46,821 nucleotides of DNA from positions 1-46,821 of the forward strand of contig PLCO01000049.1 in assembly GCA_003134815.1 (NCBI GenBank). Reading direction: 5' to 3'. Shown piece by piece: positions 36,957-43,524 of the stretch. Position 1 is the stretch's first letter. Every line of letters begins with the position of its first letter. The notes beneath the pieces were generated by a model. That model searched no databases and was not told the DNA's origin. It saw only the letters and a list, made by a program, of their open reading frames with translations. This DNA is from Acidobacteriaceae bacterium (lineage in GTDB: Bacteria > Acidobacteriota > Terriglobia > Terriglobales > Acidobacteriaceae). The position numbers and the translations under genes are program-made.

Positions 36957-38195
36957 CTATCCGACCTCCGCGGCCAAACGCTGTAGAAATTTGCTGCCGA
37001 CATTGAGCGCGGCCTCAACGTCTTCTTCCAGCACAGATTCGTTGGGATGGTGGCTGATGCTGCCGGGACTGCGCAGGAAGAGCATGGACGCAGGCACACG
37101 CGTGGCCATCACCATTGCGTCGTGACCGGCTCCGCTTGGCATTTGCTTAACGGGCAGGGCCGCCGCGGCAATTGCGGCAACGAGAATCGCGGTCAGGCGC
37201 TCGTCCATTGGCACAGCGGATTGATCCATCTGGCGCTCTGTTTGCATTGTGAGTCCGCGTCTCGTTGCAATGGCATGTGCCTGGGCGAGGAGCGATTCTA
37301 CTGCGGATTTGCGAGATGCATCGTCGGCGTGGCGTGCGTCCAGGCTCACGCGCGCAACTCCGGCTATAACATTGGCCGCGTTGGGCTCGACTTCGATTTT
37401 GCCGACGGTCGCGATCAGGCCGTCGGTTTGCTGAGCAAGCGACTCCACGGCGGAGATCCATTCCGCCACGCCTGCGAGAGCATCGCCTCGCAGATGCATG
37501 GGGGTTGTGCCTGAATGGTTGGCGTGGCCGCGGAACTCGACGCTGAGGCGCGATTGCCCGACGATCGCTGTGACGGCCGCGACCGGCAGACCCTCGGATT
37601 CGAGAACCGGACCTTGCTCAATGTGGATTTCAAGAAAGCCCAGCGCATCGGCATCGAGTGCTGCGTCGCCGATTTTGCCGGGCTCAAGCCCGAAGTCGCG
37701 AATCGCGTCTGCTAACGTGACGCCGTCGGAATCCTTGTGTGCCAGCAGCGCAATGTCAAATCGTCCCGCAACCGCGCGGCTGCCAATAAAGGGCACGCCG
37801 AAGCGGACGCCTTCTTCTTCAGAGAACGCGATCACTTCGAAGGGCAGCAGAAGCTTCAATTCCTGAGATATTTCAACTAATTCCATCGCGAGCATCACGC
37901 CGAGAATGCCGTCAAAGGCGCCGGCATCGGGAACCGTGTCGATATGCGAGCCGAGAACCAATCGCTTGCTACACGCGTTCGCCGGCTTCCACAACCCGTG
38001 CAGATTACCCGCTGCGTCCCTGCGAACGGCCATGCCGAGGGACTCCATGCGCTGCTGCAGATGCGCGTGGACGTTGCGTACAGGCGGAGTGAGGAAGCGA
38101 CGCGTGATGCGACCCGGTTCCTCGCTCATTTGGGCAATATGCCGGCACTCGGCAATGGCGCGTTGCGCGCGTTGTTGCAATGAGAGGTTGCTCAC
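36957..38195 (-). CDS. allC: Allantoate amidohydrolase (M20 family)
   Basis: This 412-residue M20 metallo-amidohydrolase should convert allantoate to (S)-ureidoglycine, NH3 and CO2. Metal-site residues are His84 and Asp95 (GSHIDTVPDAGAFDG), Glu127-Glu128 (FSEEEGVRF), the EIHIEQGPVL motif and the C-terminal ISHHPNE. VGQSRL, the GTTPM loop and MPSGAGHDAM are marks of allantoate amidohydrolases. The long open frame upstream to 38564 is noise: GTG 38195 overlaps the allantoinase stop as GTGA and gives the proper family N-terminus (MSNLSLQQRA). Confidence 0.87.
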   Translation of the reverse strand: MSNLSLQQRAQRAIAECRHIAQMSEEPGRITRRFLTPPVRNVHAHLQQRMESLGMAVRRDAAGNLHGLWKPANACSKRLVLGSHIDTVPDAGAFDGILGVMLAMELVEISQELKLLLPFEVIAFSEEEGVRFGVPFIGSRAVAGRFDIALLAHKDSDGVTLADAIRDFGLEPGKIGDAALDADALGFLEIHIEQGPVLESEGLPVAAVTAIVGQSRLSVEFRGHANHSGTTPMHLRGDALAGVAEWISAVESLAQQTDGLIATVGKIEVEPNAANVIAGVARVSLDARHADDASRKSAVESLLAQAHAIATRRGLTMQTERQMDQSAVPMDERLTAILVAAIAAAALPVKQMPSGAGHDAMVMATRVPASMLFLRSPGSISHHPNESVLEEDVEAALNVGSKFLQRLAAEVG

Positions 38196-39559
38196 GAGCG
38201 CACCTGCTCTCGGCCGCGCGCCTGATCCGAAAACTTGCCTGCGCGGAATACAGGCTCGCCTCGCAGCCATGTTTCGACGACGCGACCGCGAAGTTTTGCG
38301 CCGAGATACGGCGAGAGCTTGTGGCGGAAGTGCAGATCGGCGGGCTTTACGGTCCATTCGATCTCGGGATCGAAGACCACGAAATCGGCATCCGCGCCGG
38401 GAGCGATCGCGCCTTTTCGTCCGGCCACGCCGGCAAGACGCGCCGGTGCAGCCGCCATCCACTCGCCAATTCTTTCGAGCTTCAAACCGCGCTGCTGCAT
38501 GACGGTCCACATCACTGGCAGCGCCAGACCGAGACTTGAGATTCCGCCCCACGCCTGGTCCCATCGGCCTGTTTCACGATGCTTCATCTCAGGCGGGCAG
38601 GGAGAATGATCCGTGGCCACGAGATCGATTTGTCCCTCTTCGATCGCCTGCCAAAGTTTTTCGCGGTTCTCCGCGTTGCGAATGGGCGGCGCGCATTTGT
38701 ATTCGGTCGCGCCGTCGGGAATGTCCTCAGCGGCAAACCACAGGTAGTGCGCGCAAGTCTCAACGCTTACGCGCACACCACGACTGCGCGCAGCGGCCAG
38801 CATTGGCAATGCCCGAGCGCTCGATAGATGCACGATGTGGATCGGAGCTTGAAACTCTTCGGCGAGACGGACGAGCAGCGCGATGGCATCCACTTCGGCA
38901 GCGTCAGGCCGCGAAGCGAGAAACGTCGAGTACTTGCGCCAGTCCGCGCCAGCTTCGTTCAACTGCTTCGTAGCCACGTCAACGGGGCCGGCAACCTCCG
39001 CGTGCGCCAGCAACGGCAAGCCCGTTCCCCGCAGCTTTCCCAATGCCGACCGCAGATCGGTTTCATCGACCCATGCGAACCCGTCGATTCCGGAATTTAT
39101 GAGGAAGCATTTGAAGCCGGCCACGCCGGCGCGCGCTAGCGGCTCAATGGAATCTGCATTGCCCTGAACCACGCCGCCCCACGCAGCCCAATCAACCCAC
39201 GCTTTATCCTTTGCCGCTGTTCGCTTGGCTTCAAGTGCTTGTACATCTGTAGTTTCTGGCATACAGTTCAAGGGCATGTCGACCACCGTAGTCACTCCGC
39301 CCGCAGCCGCCGCCTTCGTGGCTGATTCAAAACCCTCCCATTCGGTGCGGCCGGGCTCGTTGATGTGGACATGCGTGTCGACGAGGCCCGGAAGCAGCAC
39401 TCGATCGCCAAAGTCCGACAGATCGGCGCCGAGCGGAGCATCGGGCGAAACACCATTCCAGTCGCGCACCGCGGAGATTCGCTCCCTATCAACGAGCACC
39501 GTTGCGGGCGCGAGACCCGTCGGCGTCAAGACGCGAGTGGAACGGAGTGCCTTGATCAT
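38192..39559 (-). CDS. allB: Allantoinase
   Basis: This 455-residue cyclic amidohydrolase opens (S)-allantoin to allantoate. The binuclear metal site is visible: His63 and His65 (VDTHVHINEPG), the carboxylated Lys150 (GVAGFKCF), His186 (LLAHAE), His244 (HIVHLSS) and Asp317 (ATDHSPCP). FKCFL and NEPGRTEWEGF separate it from dihydropyrimidinases. It is the first gene of the purine-catabolic run. ATG 39559 has no clear ribosome binding site. A TGTTAACA palindrome lies 29 bp upstream. Confidence 0.94.
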   Translation of the reverse strand: MIKALRSTRVLTPTGLAPATVLVDRERISAVRDWNGVSPDAPLGADLSDFGDRVLLPGLVDTHVHINEPGRTEWEGFESATKAAAAGGVTTVVDMPLNCMPETTDVQALEAKRTAAKDKAWVDWAAWGGVVQGNADSIEPLARAGVAGFKCFLINSGIDGFAWVDETDLRSALGKLRGTGLPLLAHAEVAGPVDVATKQLNEAGADWRKYSTFLASRPDAAEVDAIALLVRLAEEFQAPIHIVHLSSARALPMLAAARSRGVRVSVETCAHYLWFAAEDIPDGATEYKCAPPIRNAENREKLWQAIEEGQIDLVATDHSPCPPEMKHRETGRWDQAWGGISSLGLALPVMWTVMQQRGLKLERIGEWMAAAPARLAGVAGRKGAIAPGADADFVVFDPEIEWTVKPADLHFRHKLSPYLGAKLRGRVVETWLRGEPVFRAGKFSDQARGREQVRS

Positions 39560-39587
39560 CTTGTATGTACTTTCGCTGTTTGGGGCC

Positions 39588-39595
39588 TGTTAACA
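39588..39595. promoter_or_regulatory. TGTTAACA palindrome upstream of allB
   Basis: An 8-bp perfect palindrome lies 29 bp before the allantoinase start, where an operator of the purine cluster could be. It may also serve as a loose -10 (TTAACA). Short palindromes of this size are common by chance, so support is weak. Confidence 0.2.
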
Positions 39596-39729
39596 CAACC
39601 TGGGAGGCCAAGCGCAAGTAGCCCGTCAGCGAATCTAGTGAACGGTTTGATGCACTTCAGCGGCAGCGAGTCAACACTTCAAATCAAGCCGACGGCAGAA
39701 TTGGAACTCGACGGCCGCAAAGGGCGTCG

Positions 39730-40098
39730 TTATCCGCGCAGCTTGGCCAGCAGATCCTGCGGATGAACGGGCTTGGCGAGAATATCGAACTCGTAGCCTT
39801 TGGCGCGCGCTTCTTCCAGCAGATCGGCTGTGGCGGCTTGGCCGGAAAACAACAGCACCTTGATGCCTGGACGCAGGGCGCGGATTCGGATGGCGGCATC
39901 GATTCCGTTCAGGTCGGCCATGATGACGTCCGAGATGAGCATGTCGGGCTCGAAACTTTCGGTGAGCTCAAGGGCCTTCTCGCCGGAGTAGACCGCCTGG
40001 GCTTCGAATCCGCTTTGGTTCAATATCATGGCAAGTGTGTCGGCAATCACGCGCTCGTCGTCGGCTACCAGCACTTTTGGTTTTGTTGTGTTTGACAT
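39730..40098 (-). CDS. Stand-alone response-regulator receiver protein (CheY-like)
   Basis: This 122-residue protein is a single receiver domain: acidic pair Asp13-Asp14, phospho-acceptor Asp57 (LISDVIM), Ser85 and Lys109 (LAKPVHP). It has no output domain, so it should act by protein contact or as a phosphate relay. It starts at ATG 40098. It lies 170 bp upstream of allantoinase on the same strand and could in principle be co-transcribed with the purine genes, but nothing else links them. No cognate kinase is adjacent; the nearest is the KdpD-like kinase. Confidence 0.9.
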   Translation of the reverse strand: MSNTTKPKVLVADDERVIADTLAMILNQSGFEAQAVYSGEKALELTESFEPDMLISDVIMADLNGIDAAIRIRALRPGIKVLLFSGQAATADLLEEARAKGYEFDILAKPVHPQDLLAKLRG

Positions 40099-40403
40099 AC
40101 TCTCCAGCTGGGGGCCCAGGGAAGTGAAATTCGTAAACGCCCCGTTGGCTTTGATTGGTCGCGATTTCTTGCGCCGGTCCGCCCTTCCGCATTCCTGAAC
40201 TCAAGAATGGTACGCTCTCTAGTGTAAAGCACCGAGCGCCTTCTCTGGTTGGTCCCCGCCGCTTAATCGGGCAAGCCCTGCCGGTAAGCTGGACTCTCCG
40301 ATTCAATCGGCGCGGTGAAGATTCATCTGCCATCAAATGCGGCACATATACAGGCGCGAGCGAATGCGAATCTCGCCTGATCAGCCCGACCGGAGAACCG
40401 GAG
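40099..40403. other. 305-bp intergenic region between the receiver gene and the ABC stub
   Basis: No complete gene is supported. It must hold the promoter of the receiver gene. An imperfect inverted repeat (ATTCCTGA at 40191-40198, TCAAGAAT at 40201-40208, one mismatch) is the only clear dyad. The frame of the stub is open upstream to 40155 but the translation does not resemble protein. Confidence 0.5.
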
Positions 40404-40721
40404 ATGCAGGAGACGGCCACCCCCAAACTGACTAATGAGTCAGCGACGGCTGTTCAGGCAATTATTCGGGCGGAAAAGATCGAGAAGTACTGCGCGCAGC
40501 CTAGCCAGAATCGCATTCAGGTAATCTTGGCCACGGATCTCTGCATCGTGCCGGGAGAAATTCTCGCATTGCCGAGCCCCTCCGGATCGGGCAAATCGAC
40601 CATGCTTCGCATGTTGACGGGCCTTTCTACCCCTACGGCGGGCCAGGTCTATTGGCATGGCGGCGGCTTTACCGCCTCGCCGAGACGCAGTTTAAATTGG
40701 AAGGCTGAATCAAAAAGTTGA
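40404..40721 (+). pseudogene. Truncated ABC transporter ATPase (nitrate/taurine type), N-terminal stub
   Basis: This 105-residue ORF begins like an ABC ATPase of the SsuB/TauB/NrtD group: a strand region ending LATDLCIVPGEILAL, Walker A as PSPSGSGKST, then MLRMLTGLSTPTAGQVYWHG. Right after this point (about residue 86) similarity stops and the frame ends in an unrelated tail. Q-loop, signature motif, Walker B and switch His are all missing, so it cannot hydrolyse ATP. It has a GGAG site before ATG 40404. No permease or binding-protein gene is nearby. It is probably the relic of a partial copy or of a deletion. Confidence 0.72.
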
Positions 40722-40744
40722 ATAGCGAGCGGGTTCATCGCCGC

Positions 40745-42280
40745 CTATTGCCGGCTCGGTTCTTTCTCGATCAGCGGCACCCAAAAGTGAAATCGCGCGC
40801 CACTGCCCGGAGGGCTGGCAACCTCGATACCTCCGCCATGAGCCTTCAAAATAGCGCGTGTGATGGCGAGTCCCATTCCCGACCCCTTGCGCAGTTTTGC
40901 GCCACGCTTGCCGCGATAAAACTTCTCGAAAATCAACGGCAGATCTTTTGCGTCGATTCCCGGGCCATTGTCGTCGACAAGAAACTCCAGGTGTTCCTCG
41001 GTGCGCTTGCTGCTCAGCGTCACTCGCGATCCAGGAGGCGTATGGCTTGCTACGTTCTCAAGCAAATGGCGCAGAACCCTCCCCAGCAGGTGAGGATCGA
41101 ACCATGCGGGCTTTTCGGCAGGTTTTTCGGCAGGCTTGTCGGCGGTCATTTCGTCCGGGCCGGACCCATCTGCAGTAACTGGCAGGATCGTCACCTTGTG
41201 CGAGGCCAAAGCCTTGCGCGACTCCTCGACGGCCTGATCGAGCAACGCGCTGGGATGTTGCGGCGACATCTTGACCTGAACCACGTTGGCATCGATCTCG
41301 GCCATCTCCACGGCTTCGCCGATCAGTTGGTCCAGCCGCTCAGCTTCCTCGTTAATAATGCGCACCATCTCCAGGCGTCCGCCTTCGTCCAATCCGTCGG
41401 CCTCGAGCAGTGTAGTGGATGCTGCGCGGATGGAGGTCAGCGGCGTGCGCAACTCATGCGTGAGCGAATCGATCAGAGCGGTGCGCAGCCGGTCGGCCTC
41501 GCGCGCCGCCTCAACACGCGTGGTAGCCGCCATGGCAATGGACCGCGCGACCGCGATGGACACCTGTGCGCTGACGGCAGCGGCCACTTCGAGTGAAAGC
41601 GTATCCGGCTTCCACGACAACGCGCCTATGGGTTTCAACCCCAGGGCAAGCGCAGTGGTTTGGTAGCCGGCGAACGGCGCAATGGTGGGGTTAAGCCCTT
41701 GAGTCACGGCCTGCATGTGCGCATGAACACTGGCTGGAACTGCGCCGGCGGATGAATAAAACCGGTCGTAGTCGCCGACGTAAAGCACCACGCCTTCGAG
41801 AGCAAAGATCCGGTCGATCGCTCCGGGCAAGTCGCGCAGCAGACGATCGGCGTCCTCAAAGAGCATCATCTCCTGGCTCAGCGCATAAAGCTTTCCCACG
41901 TCTTCCTGGCGCTGCTGTGCGCGGATGGTTTGCTTTCGCGCACGCTCGGCGAGTCGACTGACCACAACGCAACTAAGCGCGAACGAGAGCATCGCCACCC
42001 ACGCCTGCGCGCCCTGAAGCCTCAGGGTGCGTATGGGAGGCAGAAAGAAATAATCAAAGCAGAGGGCGCAGAGAAGCGCGGTGAAAATCGAGAGAACAAT
42101 ACCGGCCTGCGTGGCCCACCACACCACCAGCACCAGAAATACCATGCCCGCGGTGGTGGAGCTGGCGCCGAGCCTGGTAAGCACCAAAGTGGCGAGCGCT
42201 GCCGTGGCCGAGGCCGCCAGCCAGCGAAGAACCTGTCTTGCATAGGCGGGTACGCCCATTCGCTTCTCCAACGGAATCAT
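40745..42280 (-). CDS. KdpD-like sensor histidine kinase lacking the N-terminal KdpD/USP domains
   Basis: This 511-residue kinase matches the C-terminal half of KdpD (about 890 residues in E. coli). Order: four membrane helices of the DUF4118 type (about 17-110, including FDYFFLPPIRTL), a GAF-like region (about 130-250), HisKA with His275 (DSLTHELRTPLTSIRAA), and an ATPase domain with Asn409, DDNGPGID and GSGMGLAI. The cytoplasmic sensor and universal-stress domains that normally precede the helices are absent. A linker at about 371-392 has PAEK repeats. It is divergent from kdpE (71-bp gap) and should phosphorylate it in response to potassium or turgor. Confidence 0.88.
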   Translation of the reverse strand: MIPLEKRMGVPAYARQVLRWLAASATAALATLVLTRLGASSTTAGMVFLVLVVWWATQAGIVLSIFTALLCALCFDYFFLPPIRTLRLQGAQAWVAMLSFALSCVVVSRLAERARKQTIRAQQRQEDVGKLYALSQEMMLFEDADRLLRDLPGAIDRIFALEGVVLYVGDYDRFYSSAGAVPASVHAHMQAVTQGLNPTIAPFAGYQTTALALGLKPIGALSWKPDTLSLEVAAAVSAQVSIAVARSIAMAATTRVEAAREADRLRTALIDSLTHELRTPLTSIRAASTTLLEADGLDEGGRLEMVRIINEEAERLDQLIGEAVEMAEIDANVVQVKMSPQHPSALLDQAVEESRKALASHKVTILPVTADGSGPDEMTADKPAEKPAEKPAWFDPHLLGRVLRHLLENVASHTPPGSRVTLSSKRTEEHLEFLVDDNGPGIDAKDLPLIFEKFYRGKRGAKLRKGSGMGLAITRAILKAHGGGIEVASPPGSGARFHFWVPLIEKEPSRQ

Positions 42281-42351
42281 ACCTGCACTCGGCAGTTTCT
42301 GAAATGCGGTTCAGAATGATGTAAGCTTTCGAGGGACGAAAGAAGAAAGAC

Positions 42352-43047
42352 ATGCCGGGAAGAATTCTGGTTGTTGACGACGAGGCCCAGATCACGCGGG
42401 TGCTGCGCGCCGCGCTCTCCGCGCAGGGATACGATGTTCGCATCGCCAACGACCCCGAGGAAGGGCTGCGCCTTTTCCGAGATTGGGCGCCCGACCTGGT
42501 GATCACGGACCTGATGATGCCCGGCATGAGTGGCGTTGAGCTCTGCAGGCTCATTCGCGCGCAGAGCGCGACGCCAGTGTTGGTACTTTCAGTTCGCGAG
42601 CATGAGCGATCGAAAGTGGAGGCGCTTGATGCCGGCGCTGACGACTATGTGAACAAGCCATTCAGCATTCAGGAGCTGCTGGCGCGCGTCAGGGCGCACC
42701 TGCGCCGCGCGCCGGAGCGCACCACGGCCCCTCTGGAGACCGGCGACTTTGTGGTCGACGTGTCGGCGCACGCCGTTACCGTCCAGGGAAAGCCCGTTCA
42801 CCTCACGCCCAAAGAATTCGAGTTGCTGCTGCACCTGGCCCGCAACGCAGGCAAAGTGATGACACATCGCGCGCTGCTGACGGCGGTATGGGGCGCGCAA
42901 TCGGCGCATCAGCCGGAGTATCTCCGCGTCTTCATCGGCCAGTTGCGCAAAAAGCTCGAAGGCGAAACCGGCCGCCAGTACATCCAAACCGAGCCATGGG
43001 TGGGTTACCGCTTTGTCCCTGAGGGCTGGAGCGGCAGCGAAGAGTAA
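42352..43047 (+). CDS. kdpE: KdpE-type response regulator (OmpR family)
   Basis: This 231-residue regulator has a receiver domain (Asp9-Asp10, phospho-acceptor Asp53 in LVITDLMMPG, Lys102 in YVNKPF) and an OmpR-type winged helix (about 130-228; HLTPKEFELLLHLARNAGKV and ending GYRFVPEG). It should activate kdpFABC at low potassium. It lies 290 bp upstream of the kdp structural genes on the same strand and is divergent from the kinase, unlike the usual kdpDE operon. ATG 42352 follows the shared promoter region. Confidence 0.92.
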   Translation: MPGRILVVDDEAQITRVLRAALSAQGYDVRIANDPEEGLRLFRDWAPDLVITDLMMPGMSGVELCRLIRAQSATPVLVLSVREHERSKVEALDAGADDYVNKPFSIQELLARVRAHLRRAPERTTAPLETGDFVVDVSAHAVTVQGKPVHLTPKEFELLLHLARNAGKVMTHRALLTAVWGAQSAHQPEYLRVFIGQLRKKLEGETGRQYIQTEPWVGYRFVPEGWSGSEE

Positions 43048-43131
43048 GAACGCGCCGCTTGTCTCGCATTGCGACTGGAGCGAATGCGGGCTGTTGAGTT
43101 CCCGGCATTTCCCGCCAGCACGAAAGCGATC

Positions 43132-43157
43132 CTTACGAAATCTTTAGGATTTCTTTT
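43132..43157 (+). promoter_or_regulatory. Candidate KdpE binding site (direct repeats)
   Basis: Three related pentamers, CTTAC (43132), CTTTA (43142) and CTTTT (43153), are spaced 10-11 bp, one helical turn, in an AT-rich island within GC-rich DNA. OmpR-family regulators bind such direct repeats, and the location upstream of the kdp genes fits. The match is by eye. Confidence 0.45.
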
Positions 43158-43194
43158 CAAATCTCAAATTAGACGAAGGTCAGAATCAAATCAA

Positions 43195-43337
43195 GCCACG
43201 CCGGTTGGTTCGGCCCGAGCATGAGTGTGAATCTCAGGCGCGATAAGAAACGCCGAGCACGCTCGTGCCAGGCGGGATGTGATTTGCCCGGCGAGCCATT
43301 TCCGGCATTGGGCCGGAAGTAAAAGGGGAGACCCCGA
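43195..43337 (+). promoter_or_regulatory. Structured leader of the kdp operon
   Basis: Several hairpins can form: GGCG/CGCC (43237-43240, 43251-43254), GCAC/GTGC (43257-43260, 43265-43268), TTCCGG/CCGGAA (43300-43305, 43313-43318) and GGGG/CCCC (43325-43328, 43332-43335). The last one covers the ribosome binding site of the first small ORF. A riboswitch or attenuator is possible, but I could not match a known class. Confidence 0.35.
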
Positions 43338-43424
43338 ATGCAAGACGCACTGATGATGCTGTTCACCGTAATTTTCTTCGCCGTGGCGTTTCTCTACGTC
43401 AAGGCGTGCCAGAAGTTGAGGTAG
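43338..43424 (+). CDS. 28-residue membrane peptide upstream of kdpF
   Basis: The peptide is MQDALMMLFTVIFFAVAFLY followed by VKACQKLR: one membrane helix with a positively charged C-terminus. AAGGGGAG precedes the ATG at suitable distance. It ends 3 bp before kdpF and so heads the kdp operon. It is too short for standard gene calls. It is distinct from KdpF, which follows; a small accessory subunit of the Kdp complex is a reasonable guess. Confidence 0.65.
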   Translation: MQDALMMLFTVIFFAVAFLYVKACQKLR

Positions 43425-43427
43425 CCA

Positions 43428-43523
43428 ATGCACATGAATTGGATCTCGGCAACCGGACTCATCCTCTCCATCCTCCTGATGATTTATCTCACCGTCACAC
43501 TTCTGTTTCCGGAGAAATTCTGA
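43428..43523 (+). CDS. kdpF: KdpF, small stabilising subunit of the K+-transporting ATPase
   Basis: This 31-residue single-helix peptide has a hydrophobic core and ends LLFPEKF, matching the KdpF C-terminus (LFPERF-like). It stabilises the KdpABC complex in the inner membrane. Its TGA is 1 bp before the kdpA ATG, so translation is probably coupled. ATG 43428 is used; the ATG two codons on is an alternative. Confidence 0.87.
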   Translation: MHMNWISATGLILSILLMIYLTVTLLFPEKF

Positions 43524-43524
43524 A

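Noticed and set aside
38196..38564. N-terminal extension of the allantoate amidohydrolase gene
   Set aside because: The 123 extra codons lie inside allantoinase in another frame and are Arg-rich. GTG 38195 in the GTGA overlap is the start.
43195..43337. ydaO-type c-di-AMP riboswitch before the kdp genes
   Set aside because: A GTGAATC stretch and nearby stems recall parts of the consensus, but the conserved second half is missing. I list it only as a structured leader.
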